A DNA stretch of 64,000 bases from DATEDA01 sp963789885 (GTDB lineage Bacteria > Pseudomonadota > Gammaproteobacteria > Burkholderiales > SG8-39): assembly GCA_963789885.1 (NCBI GenBank), contig CAWBNB010000033.1:1-64000 (forward strand), written 5' to 3'. A program made the position numbers and the translations under genes. How positions within the stretch are numbered: the stretch's first letter is position 1; every line of letters begins with the position of its first letter. A model generated the notes under the pieces. That model was not told where the DNA came from and made no database searches. It worked only from the letters and a program-made list of their open reading frames with translations. Positions 51,153 through 60,533 of this stretch are shown in pieces.

Positions 51153-52332
51153 GCTTCCGCTCCGGGTTGAAGAACGGCTTCTTCACGACTCGCGCCGCGG
51201 CCCGCTTGCGCCGGTGCTCCACCGTCACTTCCATCTCGAGCGCGGTCCCCGGCGCTGCCCAGCGCGAGCGGAGGTGCGCGAGCGCGATGTAGGCCTTGAG
51301 GAGCGGCGACCAGACCCCGCTCGTCGCGTAGCCCGCCTGTTCCCCGCCGGCGTAGAGCGGGACGCTCGTCCGCCACGCCGCTGCCGGGACGCGCGGCGCG
51401 AGCCCCGCCTCGAGATAGAGCGCTTCGAACGAGCTCCAGTCGACCTGGACCCCGACGAACTGCCACGCCGGCCCGCGCTTCGCCTCTGCGGCGAGCGCCG
51501 GCTTGCCGACGAACTGTTCCTTGCCCAGGTTCACCGCCCAGCCGAGGTCGAGCTCGAACGGCGACGAGGTCTGGCTCTCGATCAGCGCCTTGTTCGCCGG
51601 CACGTAGTCCACGTCGAGCAGCATGAGGCCCGCTTCGACCCGCGCGACGTCGAGCGCGAGCATCCCCGCAGGCGTGATCCCGTACGGGGTGCCGGCCTCG
51701 ATGAGCGCGTCCCATATGGCGAGCGCGTCGGCCGTGCCCATCCAGATCTCGTAGCCGAGATCGCCGGTGTAGCCGGTGCGCGTGATCGTGACCGGGACGT
51801 TGCGGAGCTTCGCCGCGGTCATGCGGAAGTACCTGAGCCGCGCCAGGTCTGCATCGCAGACCTGCTCGAGGATCGCGCGCGAGGAGGGTCCCTGGAGGGC
51901 GAGCGCGGCGACCGAGTCGGAGACGTCCTCGATCGCGACGGCGAGGCCGAGCGCGTTGTCCTGGAACCAGCGGAGATTCGGCTCGGCCGAGGTCACGCGG
52001 AACGTTTCGCCGTCGAGCCGGGTGACCGTGCCGTCGTCGAGCACCTTCCCGGCGCCGTCGCACCACGGCGTGTACAGCACCTGGCCGGGTTGCGAGCGGT
52101 CGACGTCGCGCGTCACGACGCGGTCGAGGAGACGCGCCGCATCCTTGCCGCGCACCAGATACTTATAGAGCGGGGAGATGTCGAGCAGCGCTGCCGCACC
52201 CCGGATCGCGTGATATTCGCGCTCGTGCGCGAGCTCGTACGAGCTGGCGACGACGTAGCCCGCCCAGCGCCGCCAGGCGTGGCTCGCGCACAGCGCGGCC
52301 GTGCGTTCGTGGAACGGCGTGGTTTTCAGCAT
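51145..52332 (-). CDS. Aminomethyltransferase (GcvT)-like folate enzyme
   Basis: 395 aa. It has GcvT/YgfZ-fold blocks: 'EYHAIRGAAALLDISPLYKYLVRGKDAARLLDRVVTRDV', 'VLYTPWCDGAGKVLDDGTVTRLD', 'ITRTGYTGDLGYEIWMGTADALAIWDALI' and 'LMLLDVDYVPANKALIESQTSSPFELDLGW'. Stand-alone relatives demethylate methylated amines or O-methyl aromatics with tetrahydrofolate. First gene of the operon with an FAD oxidoreductase and BenE, which suggests one-carbon removal from an imported compound (inference). Confidence 0.85.
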   Translation of the reverse strand: MLKTTPFHERTAALCASHAWRRWAGYVVASSYELAHEREYHAIRGAAALLDISPLYKYLVRGKDAARLLDRVVTRDVDRSQPGQVLYTPWCDGAGKVLDDGTVTRLDGETFRVTSAEPNLRWFQDNALGLAVAIEDVSDSVAALALQGPSSRAILEQVCDADLARLRYFRMTAAKLRNVPVTITRTGYTGDLGYEIWMGTADALAIWDALIEAGTPYGITPAGMLALDVARVEAGLMLLDVDYVPANKALIESQTSSPFELDLGWAVNLGKEQFVGKPALAAEAKRGPAWQFVGVQVDWSSFEALYLEAGLAPRVPAAAWRTSVPLYAGGEQAGYATSGVWSPLLKAYIALAHLRSRWAAPGTALEMEVTVEHRRKRAAARVVKKPFFNPERKRG

Positions 52333-52394
52333 CGGGGGCGGCGAAGTTTAACCGGCTCGCGTGAACCGCTGCGCGTTCGGTCTAGAATTGCTCG

Positions 52395-53504
52395 ATGACC
52401 CTCCCGCCGCCCGCCGCACCGGGAATGCCGCTCGCCGAGGTCGATACCCCGGCGCTCCTCCTCGATCTCGACCGCTTCGAGCGCAACGTCGCGGCGATGG
52501 CCGAGGCGACGCGCGGGATCCGCCTCCGCCCCCATGCGAAGGCGCACAAGTGCCCGGAGATCGCGCTGCGGCAGATCGCCGCCGGCGCGGTCGGCGTGTG
52601 CTGCCAGAAGGTGAGCGAGGCGGCGGCGATGGTCGACGGCGGCGTTGCCGACGTGCTCGTGTCGAACGAGATCGTCGGGGGCGCCAAGCTCGCACGGCTT
52701 GCGGAGCTCGCGCAGCGCGCGCGGGTGAGCGTCTGCGTCGACGACGCCGGCAACGTCGGGGCGCTCGACGACGCGGCGCGCGCCGCGGGCGTGCGGATCG
52801 ACACGCTGGTCGAGGTGAACGTCGGGGCGAACCGCTGCGGCGTCGAGCCCGGCGAACCGGTGCTGCGCCTCGCGCGCGCGGTCAGCGGTTCACGCAATCT
52901 CCGCTTCGCCGGGATCCACGCCTACCACGGCGCCGCACAGCACCTGCGCTCGGTGGCCGAGCGGAGCGCCGCGATTGCGGTCGCGGCGGAGAAGGCGCGC
53001 CGCACGCGCGACCTGCTCGAGGACGAAGGCCTCGAATGCGAGAGCGTGACCGGCGCCGGCACCGGCAGCTTCCTCTTCGAGCGCGGGAGCGGCGTCTGGA
53101 CCGAGCTCCAGCCGGGCTCCTACATCTTCATGGACGCGGACTACGGCCGGAACGCGTGGGAGGGATTCCCGGGCTTCGAGCAGAGCCTGTACATCTGGAC
53201 GACGGCGATGAGCGTGCCGGCGCCCGGCCGCGTGATCGTCGACGCGGGGCTCAAGGCGCACAGCTTCGACTCGGGGAATCCGCTCGTCGCCGGCTGGCCG
53301 GGCGTGGAGTACATCCGCGGGTCGGACGAGCACGGCGTGCTAAAGGTTCCCTCGGGCGCGCGCGCGCCGACGCTCGGCGAGAAGCTCCGGCTGATCCCGG
53401 GCCACTGCGACCCGACCGTCAACCTCTACGACTGGCTGGTGTGCTATCGCGGCGAGCGCGTCGAAGCGCTCTGGCCGGTCGCGGCGCGCGGGGCGTTCTA
53501 CTAG
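52395..53504 (+). CDS. D-threonine / 3-hydroxy-D-aspartate aldolase-like PLP enzyme (DSD1 family)
   Basis: 369 aa. The fold-type III PLP domain opens with 'TPALLLDLDRFERNVAAMAE' and 'RLRPHAKAHKCPEIALRQI', where the Lys of HAKAHK should hold PLP. 'VEVNVGANRCGVEPG' and 'GIHAYHGAAQHL' follow, and the C-terminal metal site 'LIPGHCDPTVNLYD' (HxC) is specific to the D-serine dehydratase-like domain. Known members cleave D-threonine or 3-hydroxyaspartate to glycine. No ribosome site; TAGAAT at 52383-52388 is seven bases before ATG, so a leaderless message is possible. Confidence 0.88.
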   Translation: MTLPPPAAPGMPLAEVDTPALLLDLDRFERNVAAMAEATRGIRLRPHAKAHKCPEIALRQIAAGAVGVCCQKVSEAAAMVDGGVADVLVSNEIVGGAKLARLAELAQRARVSVCVDDAGNVGALDDAARAAGVRIDTLVEVNVGANRCGVEPGEPVLRLARAVSGSRNLRFAGIHAYHGAAQHLRSVAERSAAIAVAAEKARRTRDLLEDEGLECESVTGAGTGSFLFERGSGVWTELQPGSYIFMDADYGRNAWEGFPGFEQSLYIWTTAMSVPAPGRVIVDAGLKAHSFDSGNPLVAGWPGVEYIRGSDEHGVLKVPSGARAPTLGEKLRLIPGHCDPTVNLYDWLVCYRGERVEALWPVAARGAFY

Positions 53505-53516
53505 CGGCCGGGCAGA

Positions 53517-53942
53517 CTACTTGGTCGCGGCGCGCCGGGGGACCGGTTCGAGGAGAAGGTCGCGCCTGGTCGGGTTGCCCTGCGTGATCACCGGCGCGGC
53601 CTGCAGCGTCGCGAACCAGACCTCGGCCCCGACGACGACCTTGGCGAAGATCCCGTACAGGCCTGACTTGTCGATCGCCTGCGCGGGGTACTCCAGCTGG
53701 TAGGGCCACGCGACCGGCTTCGGATCGAGGAACGTCAGCTCGGAAATGACGCTCGCGGACGTCATCGGACGCGACAGGTCGACGAGCTGCAGGACCACCT
53801 TCGCGTTCTTCGGGAACGAGGTCGCACCGCGATAGTTGATCGTGCCGATCACGACGCTCTCGTCGCCGTCGGGGTTGGCGGAGGCGAAGGGCGCGGCGAG
53901 CGCGCAGAGGAGGGCGAGGAGGCTGGCGAACGTCCGATGCAT
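53517..53942 (-). CDS. YbaY-family exported protein
   Basis: 141 aa from ATG 53942. Signal peptide MHRTFASLLALLCALAAPFASA. The YbaY-like beta domain is 'VVIGTINYRGATSFPKNAKVVLQLVDLSRPMTSASVISELTF', with 'YPAQAIDKSGLYGIFAKVVVGAEVWFATLQAAPVITQG'. The protein family is small and of unclear role (envelope). No lipobox Cys is visible. It converges with the aldolase gene by a 12-bp gap. Confidence 0.78.
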   Translation of the reverse strand: MHRTFASLLALLCALAAPFASANPDGDESVVIGTINYRGATSFPKNAKVVLQLVDLSRPMTSASVISELTFLDPKPVAWPYQLEYPAQAIDKSGLYGIFAKVVVGAEVWFATLQAAPVITQGNPTRRDLLLEPVPRRAATK

Positions 53943-54081
53943 AGGATGGCCCGGTTCCCGAGAAGCGATGGACGCTAAGTTAGTCCTCCCCCGCGGGTGC
54001 GGCAAGGAGATTCGCCGCCGTTCGTGGCGCCGGCGCGACATAATTCCCATGTCATAAACCGGGCCCGCGCCCGGCGGCGTG

Positions 54082-55278
54082 TCAGGCCGCCGCTTTCGCC
54101 GGCGCCGCCGCCGCGGCCGTCACCCGCTCGCCCGGGAACGCGAGCGCCGAGAGCAGCGTCAGGACCGCGACCGCGGCGAGGAGCGCGAACAGCGGCTGGA
54201 AGTCGCCGTAGGTCCGGTGCACCCACGCGATCAGCGGCACCGCGGTCGCGCTCGCGCCGAACGAGACCACGTAGCGCACCGAGTAGGCGCGCGCGCGCCA
54301 CTCGTCGGCGGTGTAGCGCGCGATCATCGCGTCGTTGATCGGGATCTGGCCGAAGACGAAGAACATCATCGCCACCGCGACGACCAGCATCGCGTAGCCG
54401 GAGAGCGAGCCGGCGGCCAGGAGCAGCGGCACCTGCATCAGCGCCACGACGACGAACACGCTCTTCACCGACTTCTTGTCCATCCACCACCCGACGAGGA
54501 GCTGGGCCATCGCGGCGATCAGGTAAGTGGCGCACACCAGCAGCCCGATGCCGAAGTTGGTGTCGGCGAGCGCGGCGAGCCGCTCGTCGAAGACCTTGGG
54601 CATCGACACCGTCGTCGCGTTGAAGATCAGGCCGCCGCAGGCGGTCGCTACGGCGACGACCAGGAACACCCGCGCGAGCAGCGCGCGCGGGAGGCGCGCC
54701 GGAGGCTTCTTCACCGCGCCCTTGCCGAGCGCGATGCCCTGCGCCGCCCAGACGAAGCCGAAGCCGGCGGCGATGCAGAGCGCGCCCGGCACGAAGAACG
54801 CCGCGCGCCAGCCGGCGAGGTCCGCGAGCGCGCCGGTCAGCAGCGCGGCGAACGCGAGCCCGGCGTTGCCCCACACGCCGTTCACGCCGAGCGTGCGGCC
54901 GAGGTTGGGCTGGTTCGAGACGAGCATCGCGATGCCGACCGGGTGGTAGATCGCGGCGAACATGCCGATCGCCGTGAGGCCGAGCGCGAGCTCGACCGGC
55001 GTGCGTGCGAACCCGGTCAGGATCGTGGCGCTGCCGATCCCGAAGAAGAAGAGCTTCATCATCCCGCTCCGGCTCCAGTGGTCGGCGAGCCAGCCGGCGG
55101 GAATCGAGAACGCGCCGAAGGCGATGAAGCCGCCGAGCGCGAGCGGGAGGAGGTCCGAGTACGGCCGCTGCCACGCCGCGCCGATCGCGAGCACCGCGGT
55201 CGGGAAGATCAGCATCGCCAGATGGTCGACGAAGTGGCCGACGTTCAGGAAGAGGTCGAGGCGGGCGGGGTTTTTCAT
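54082..55278 (-). CDS. MFS transporter, fosmidomycin-resistance-like
   Basis: 398 aa from ATG 55278 (MKNPARLDLF). The first helix block 'NVGHFVDHLAMLIFPTAV' and 'GMFAAIYHPVGIAMLVSN' match the Fsr-like group. About 12 helices, with a loop motif 'AGWLADHWSRSG'. The C-terminus is Ala-rich (AAAAAPAKAAA). Substrate not deducible. Confidence 0.82.
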   Translation of the reverse strand: MKNPARLDLFLNVGHFVDHLAMLIFPTAVLAIGAAWQRPYSDLLPLALGGFIAFGAFSIPAGWLADHWSRSGMMKLFFFGIGSATILTGFARTPVELALGLTAIGMFAAIYHPVGIAMLVSNQPNLGRTLGVNGVWGNAGLAFAALLTGALADLAGWRAAFFVPGALCIAAGFGFVWAAQGIALGKGAVKKPPARLPRALLARVFLVVAVATACGGLIFNATTVSMPKVFDERLAALADTNFGIGLLVCATYLIAAMAQLLVGWWMDKKSVKSVFVVVALMQVPLLLAAGSLSGYAMLVVAVAMMFFVFGQIPINDAMIARYTADEWRARAYSVRYVVSFGASATAVPLIAWVHRTYGDFQPLFALLAAVAVLTLLSALAFPGERVTAAAAAPAKAAA

Positions 55279-55332
55279 GGTGCGGATCGTAGCGCGGCCG
55301 GCCCCGTCCGGCACGCGAGAGTCCGACAAGAT

Positions 55333-56100
55333 CTATCGCGGTTCGGCCAGGGCTCTGACGCGCATCACCACGCCGGCGGCGACGAGGCCGGCGGCGAACG
55401 CCACCGGAAATCCGACGAGCACCCCCAGGGCGGGCAGCGCCGTCGCGACGACGAGCTGGAACGCGGCGAACGCGAAGAGGCCCGACAGGAAGCCGGCGAG
55501 GAGCCGCACGGTCGCGTCGCTGCCGTGAAGGGCGAGCGCGAAGCTGGGCAGGACCGAGCCGGTGATCGGGAACGCGAGCAGGATCCCCGAGATGCGCGGG
55601 CCGAAGAAGCTCGCGCCGAGCGTCACCGCTGCCGCGATCGCCAGCGCGGCCGCCACGCGGACCGCCATTTCCGAGCCGGGAATCGGCACCGGTCCGATCG
55701 CGCGCTTTGCCGCGGGCAGCTTTGCGAGCATTGCGCCCAGCGCGAGCAGCGTGATGCCCGCGCCGGCGAGCGGCGGTATCGGAACCGCACCAAGCGCCGC
55801 GGCGGCTGCGACGAACGCCGCCCAGCCGAGGAGGAGCGAGGCGATCCACCCGAACCGCCGCGAAGCGTGCGCAAACACGAAGCAGTGGAGCGCTGCGGCG
55901 CCGGTGACCTGAAGCGTCGCGGCCGCGGCATCGGCGGCGAACTCCACCCCCTGGTCGAGCGCGAGGAAGACGCTGATCGGCCCGGCGATGAGCGGCAGGC
56001 CGCTGATCCAGCCGGTCGCCGCGTGTCCCCACCGGCGTCCCGCGACGCTTGCGAGCCAGACGACGAGCGGGACGAGCGCGAGCTTGAGGAGGGCGGCCAT
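55333..56100 (-). CDS. Integral membrane protein, family not recognised
   Basis: 255 aa from ATG 56100, with eight or so hydrophobic segments and no large soluble domain. Conserved-looking stretches are 'GHAATGWISGLPLIAGPISVFLALDQG', 'FFGPRISGILLAFPITGSVLPSFAL' and 'VLVGFPVAFAAGLVAAG'. The internal similarity of GPISVFL and GSVLPSF regions suggests two repeated halves. A truncated relative is found at 60977-61190. Confidence 0.68.
   Translation of the reverse strand: MAALLKLALVPLVVWLASVAGRRWGHAATGWISGLPLIAGPISVFLALDQGVEFAADAAAATLQVTGAAALHCFVFAHASRRFGWIASLLLGWAAFVAAAAALGAVPIPPLAGAGITLLALGAMLAKLPAAKRAIGPVPIPGSEMAVRVAAALAIAAAVTLGASFFGPRISGILLAFPITGSVLPSFALALHGSDATVRLLAGFLSGLFAFAAFQLVVATALPALGVLVGFPVAFAAGLVAAGVVMRVRALAEPR
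55975..56094 (+). repeat. Segment repeated in decayed form at 61066-61186
   Basis: The 5' ~120 bp of the membrane-protein gene match 61066-61186 almost base for base, with about ten differences and no gap. In the second copy the start codon region is deleted. Confidence 0.8.
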
Positions 56101-56258
56101 CGAGGGCGGGCGGGGCGGGGAATGATACCCGCTGAAGGCAGTCGCCCGCGATCGCGCTCGATGCACTGTGCATTGTCTTCCGCGCGGTGTTCGTCCGCGA
56201 GGCGTGAGTCTCGCGTGGCGGCGAGCGAGCGCTCGCCGGTGTTGGGCCCGCGGCGGGC

Positions 56259-57101
56259 CTACTTCATCGCGCCGCCGGTGATTCCGGCGATGAAGCGGTC
56301 GAGGAACATGTTGTACAGGATCGCGAACGGGATGCTCGTGATCAGGGCCGCCGCCATCAGCGATCCCCAGTAGAAGATGTCCCCGCGCACGAGATCGGTC
56401 GCCACGCCGAGGGTCACCGGCACCTGGTTTTCCGACGAGATGAACGTCAGCGCGTAGATGAACTCCTGCATCGTCAGGGTGAACGTGAAGATCACCACCG
56501 TCAGGAGGCCCGGCACGGAAACGGGCAGGACCACTTTCACGAACGCTCCCAGCAGGCTACAGCCGTCCACGATCGCCGCTTCCTCGATCGCCCGCGGGAT
56601 CGACTTGAAGAAGCCCATCAGCAGCCAGGTGCAGAACGGTATCGTGAAGGTCGGATAGACGAGCACGAGCGACCACATGGAGTCCTGGAGGCCGAGGAGG
56701 GAGACCACCCGCGCGAGCGGCAGGAACAGCAGGGTCGGCGGGACCAGGTAGGTGAGGAAGATGCCGATTCCCAGGTTCTCCGCCTTCGTGCCGCCCATCC
56801 GCGCGAGGCTGTAGCCCGCCGGCACGGCGGTGAGCAGCGTGATGACCACCACGACCGTGCCGATCACGAGCGAGTTCTCGATCCAGCGGAGGAACGAGGT
56901 CTGGGTGAAGAGCAGCGTGATGTGGTCCAGCGTCGGCGGCTGATTGAACCAGAAGGGGTTGGACTCGAGATTGTAGAGATCGCCGTCGCGCTTGAAGGCG
57001 GTGATGATCATCCAGTAGAACGGGAACGCCGCGAACACCAGCAGGCCGGCGAGGGCGGCGACGAAGCCGCCCTCCTGCGCGAGCTTCCGGAGGGTCGCCA
57101 T
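56259..57101 (-). CDS. CUT1-type sugar ABC transporter permease (MalG/UgpE-like)
   Basis: 280 aa with six membrane helices. The EAA loop 'AIEEAAIVDGCSLLGAFVKVVLPVSVPGLLTV' lies in the second half. It starts one base after the upstream permease stop. It pairs with that permease to form the channel. Confidence 0.9.
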   Translation of the reverse strand: MATLRKLAQEGGFVAALAGLLVFAAFPFYWMIITAFKRDGDLYNLESNPFWFNQPPTLDHITLLFTQTSFLRWIENSLVIGTVVVVITLLTAVPAGYSLARMGGTKAENLGIGIFLTYLVPPTLLFLPLARVVSLLGLQDSMWSLVLVYPTFTIPFCTWLLMGFFKSIPRAIEEAAIVDGCSLLGAFVKVVLPVSVPGLLTVVIFTFTLTMQEFIYALTFISSENQVPVTLGVATDLVRGDIFYWGSLMAAALITSIPFAILYNMFLDRFIAGITGGAMK

Positions 57102-58025
57102 TCAGATCTCCCGCCGGCGCAGGAAGCGGAGGAGGAAGAAGGTCGCCACGAGCAGGAACGGGAAGAGGTACAGGGAGATCGCGGCGCCCCGGCCGACGTC
57201 TCCGGACAGGATCCCCACCTGGAAGGCGAGGGAGCCCAGCACCTGGGTGCTGTTGGTCGGGCCGCCCTTGGTGAGCAGGTAGACGACGCTCATGTCGGTG
57301 AACGTGAACACCAGCCCGAACAGCATGGCGACCATCATGATCGGCAGGATCATCGGCAGGACGATCTGGAAAGTCCGCCGCCAGTACCCGGCGCCGTCGA
57401 TGTAGGTCGCGTCGATGACCGCCTTCGGCACCGAGGTCAGGCCGGCGAGGAAGATGATGGCGGAGAAGGGAAACAGCCGCCACGCCTGCACCACGATGAT
57501 CGAGATCATCGCGAGCCCCTCCTCGCCCAGCCAGTTCGGCCAGACCGAGGCCGGCACGAGGTGGGCGTGGACCAGCACCCAGTTGACCACGCTGTACATC
57601 GAGTCGAGCATCCAGCGCCAGGTGATCGCCGCGAGGGCGACCGGCACCGCCCAGGGCAGGATCAGCAGGCAGCGCGCCACCTTCCGGCCGGGGAATTCCC
57701 GCATGAGGAGCAGCGCGGTGATCTTGCCGAGAACGAGCGCGAGCAGGTTCGAGCCGATCGTGAACACGAAGGTGTTCAGCAGGGTGGTGCGAAAGATCTC
57801 GCTCTTGCTGACGGCGATGAAGTTCTGCAGGCCGACGAACGAGAAGCTGAGCGTGCCCAGGTTGTAGGCGCTCACGCTGTAGTACAGCGCCAGGAAGAAC
57901 GGCACGGCGACGAGCAGCAGGATGTAGAGGATCGCCGGCGCCAGCAGCAGCGGGCCGAGCGCGTCCGCCTCGTCGAGGAAGAACCGGAAGCGGCGCTGAC
58001 GCGGCGGGGCGAGGACGGATTCCAT
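57102..58025 (-). CDS. CUT1-type sugar ABC transporter permease (MalF/UgpA-like)
   Basis: 307 aa, six or seven helices. The EAA loop is 'AVIDATYIDGAGYWRRTFQIVLPMILPIMMV'. ATG 58025 lies four bases beyond the ATPase stop. Part of a four-gene ABC operon read right to left. Confidence 0.9.
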   Translation of the reverse strand: MESVLAPPRQRRFRFFLDEADALGPLLLAPAILYILLLVAVPFFLALYYSVSAYNLGTLSFSFVGLQNFIAVSKSEIFRTTLLNTFVFTIGSNLLALVLGKITALLLMREFPGRKVARCLLILPWAVPVALAAITWRWMLDSMYSVVNWVLVHAHLVPASVWPNWLGEEGLAMISIIVVQAWRLFPFSAIIFLAGLTSVPKAVIDATYIDGAGYWRRTFQIVLPMILPIMMVAMLFGLVFTFTDMSVVYLLTKGGPTNSTQVLGSLAFQVGILSGDVGRGAAISLYLFPFLLVATFFLLRFLRRREI

Positions 58026-58029
58026 CGCG

Positions 58030-59064
58030 TCACCTCCGCGCGTTCGGCAGTCGCTTGCCCGAGGCCTTGTCGAAGTACCTCAGGTCCTTCGGGTGCACCG
58101 TGAACGGATAGGTTTCCCCTTCGCGCAGCACCGGCTCCGCGATGTGCGACGAAAGCCGTGCGGTGTACTCCGCGCCGTTCGTCTGACTGTCGATGTAACC
58201 GTAGAGGACGCGCTCGTTCCCCAGGTACTCGATCCGCTGCACCTTGAAAGCGTAGCGCGCGGGCTCGATCCCCTTCTGCTGCAGATCGCGGTGGAGGAAG
58301 TTCTCCGGCCGGAAGCCCTCGATCCGGCCGTCCCGCTCGAGGAGGTTCATCGGCGGCGCGCCGAGAAACGCGGCGACGAAGGTGTCCGCCGGCTCCTCGT
58401 AGATCTCGCTCGGCGTGCCCACCTGCCGCAGCCTGCCGTGCTCGAGCACCGCGATCCGGTCGCCGAGCCCCATCGCCTCCACCTGGTCGTGCGTGACGTA
58501 GATCGTGGTGGTGCCGATGCCGCGCTGGAATTCCTTGAGCTCGTTGCGTGCGCTCGTGCGCAGCTTGGCGTCGAGGTTGGAGAGCGGTTCGTCGAGCAGG
58601 AACACCGTGGGCTCGCGCACCAGGGCGCGCGCGAGCGCCACCCGTTGCTGCTCGCCGCCGGAGAGCTGGCGCGGCTTGCGGTCGAGCAGGCGGGTGATGC
58701 CCAGGATGCCGGCCGCCCACGCGACCTTCCGCTCGATCACGTCGCCGGGCGTGCGCTGGGTGCGCAGCGGGAACGCGATGTTGTCGCGCACCTTGAGGTG
58801 CGGATACAGCCCGTAGCCCTGGAACACCATCGCGATCCCGCGCGCCCGCGGCGGCATGTCGTTGACGACCTGGTTGCCGATGAGGATCTCGCCGGAGGTC
58901 GGCTTCTCCAGACCCGCGATCATGCGCAGGATGGTCGTCTTGCCGCAGCCGGAAGGGCCGAGGAACACCATGCATTCGCCGTCCCGGACGTCGAGGTCCA
59001 CGCCGTTGACGGCGGGGACATCGCCGAACAGCTTGCGCAACTGCTTCGCAACGACTTGCCCCAT
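58030..59064 (-). CDS. UgpC/MalK-type ABC transporter ATPase
   Basis: 344 aa. Walker A GPSGCGKTT, signature LSGGEQQRVALARAL, Walker B FLLDEPLSNLDAKLR and switch 'IYVTHDQVEAMGLGDR'. A C-terminal TOBE-type domain (from about residue 240) may carry regulation. It energises the two CUT1 permeases. Substrate class: sugar, polyol or glycerol-3-phosphate-like. Confidence 0.92.
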   Translation of the reverse strand: MGQVVAKQLRKLFGDVPAVNGVDLDVRDGECMVFLGPSGCGKTTILRMIAGLEKPTSGEILIGNQVVNDMPPRARGIAMVFQGYGLYPHLKVRDNIAFPLRTQRTPGDVIERKVAWAAGILGITRLLDRKPRQLSGGEQQRVALARALVREPTVFLLDEPLSNLDAKLRTSARNELKEFQRGIGTTTIYVTHDQVEAMGLGDRIAVLEHGRLRQVGTPSEIYEEPADTFVAAFLGAPPMNLLERDGRIEGFRPENFLHRDLQQKGIEPARYAFKVQRIEYLGNERVLYGYIDSQTNGAEYTARLSSHIAEPVLREGETYPFTVHPKDLRYFDKASGKRLPNARR

Positions 59065-59156
59065 GCGGTGCCCTCCGGCCTCCAGCGCGGCTGCGCTCGC
59101 AATCGGCCGGCTTCCGCGCGCGGGAGGAAGCCGGCGGCGACTGCCTCAGTGCCGGT

Positions 59157-60533
59157 TCAGGCCTGGCCCCCCCACTTGGCGAAGATCGCCTTGATCTCGG
59201 TGTCGGCCCATTTCATCGCTTCTTCGGGCGACATCTTCCCGGTGGCGGCGTTGGCCATCATGTCCGGGATGATGTAGTTGTTCGCCACCTCGTCGATCGC
59301 CGGCGTGTCGGGGCCCGGGTAGCCGTAGATGTCGTGCCACTCGTTCACCGTCTCGAGCACCTTCAGCTTGTCGCGCGGATGCGAGGTCGGGTCGTCCGAG
59401 AGGATCGGCATGGGCATGGGAATGAGCTGCTCGAATACCGGATGGTTGTAGCCGGTACTCGCCATGAAGCCGTCCTTCCAGTTGGCGGCGTAGTGGCGCA
59501 GGAACTGGTTCGCCGCGTCGATGTTGCGGGCGAACTTCCAGATGATGTAGGAGTTCGGGGAGCACGCCGCCAGTCGCCGCACCGGCCCGGCCGGCGTCTT
59601 CCACACGAAGATCTTGTCGGCCAGCTCCGGATTCGATTCCTGTGTCGACCGGTAGGCGGAAATCGGGTTGTGGATCCAGGAGGCCCGTCCGGACTGGATG
59701 TAGCGGTTGTTGGAAGCGTCGTCCCAGGACAGGACCTCGTTGGTCATCGCGTCCTTGTACAGCGCGACCACGAACTTGATCGCCTCGAGCGTCTCCTTGG
59801 AGCTGAGCGTCACCCGGAGCCCCGACTTGTCCTGTTCGACGCCGCCGTACGACCACAGGACGCTCCGCCAGCTGCTGTTCGCGTCCTGGTGGTGGGCGAG
59901 GCCGATCCCGACCGGATGTCCCTTCGCCTTCAGCTTGGCGCCGCCGACCCGGATGTCCTCCCAGGTGTCCGGCTTCATGCCGATCTCGTCCCACAGGTCC
60001 TTGCGGTACAGGCCCGGGAAGCTGATGTAGTAGTCGGGGAAGGCGGTCCAGTGCCGCGTCTCGGTGTCGTACGCGAGGTTCCGGCCCACCGGCCCGACCT
60101 TGCCGTACTTCTTCTCGAACTCCGCCATGAGGGGCGACAGGTCGACGGTCGCCCGACGGTAGAGATGCGGACCGCCCGCGCCGTTGATGCCGAAGAGATC
60201 GTGGCCCGCCTTGGCCGAGACTTCGGCCGCCATCCGGGCCGGAATCTCGAGATGGGGGATGTGATCCACGGTGGCCTTCACGCCGTTGGCGGCGCCCCAG
60301 TCCTTGACGAACTGGTCGAACCACTTGTCGTAGGCCGGGACGAAGTGGCTCCACTGGATGATCTTCAACTCCTTGTCCGCGGCATGCGCGTTGCGGGCGA
60401 AGACGAGCGGCCCGACCCCCGCCGCGGACAGGGCGGCGATCCCGGCGCCTGCGCCGGCGGACTTTAGAAATCTACGGCGGGTCGCTCGCGTGGTGCGGAC
60501 GTTCCTGGTGCCGCTCGACTTCGGCTTAGCCAT
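59157..60533 (-). CDS. Tat-exported ABC sugar-type substrate-binding protein
   Basis: 458 aa. The twin-arginine leader is ATRRRFLKSAGAGAGIAAL at residues about 17-35; cleavage near AHAAD. It has the SBP_bac_1 fold of CUT1 receptors: 'LKIIQWSHFVPAYDKWFDQFVKDWGAANGVKATVDHIPHLEIPARM', 'FPDYYISFPGLYRKDLWDEIGMKPDTWEDI' and 'DAANQFLRHYAANWKDGFMASTGYNHPVF'. Tat rather than Sec export suggests fast or cofactor-assisted folding. ATG 60533 has AGGAGGA. First gene of the operon with the ATPase and two permeases. Confidence 0.9.
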   Translation of the reverse strand: MAKPKSSGTRNVRTTRATRRRFLKSAGAGAGIAALSAAGVGPLVFARNAHAADKELKIIQWSHFVPAYDKWFDQFVKDWGAANGVKATVDHIPHLEIPARMAAEVSAKAGHDLFGINGAGGPHLYRRATVDLSPLMAEFEKKYGKVGPVGRNLAYDTETRHWTAFPDYYISFPGLYRKDLWDEIGMKPDTWEDIRVGGAKLKAKGHPVGIGLAHHQDANSSWRSVLWSYGGVEQDKSGLRVTLSSKETLEAIKFVVALYKDAMTNEVLSWDDASNNRYIQSGRASWIHNPISAYRSTQESNPELADKIFVWKTPAGPVRRLAACSPNSYIIWKFARNIDAANQFLRHYAANWKDGFMASTGYNHPVFEQLIPMPMPILSDDPTSHPRDKLKVLETVNEWHDIYGYPGPDTPAIDEVANNYIIPDMMANAATGKMSPEEAMKWADTEIKAIFAKWGGQA

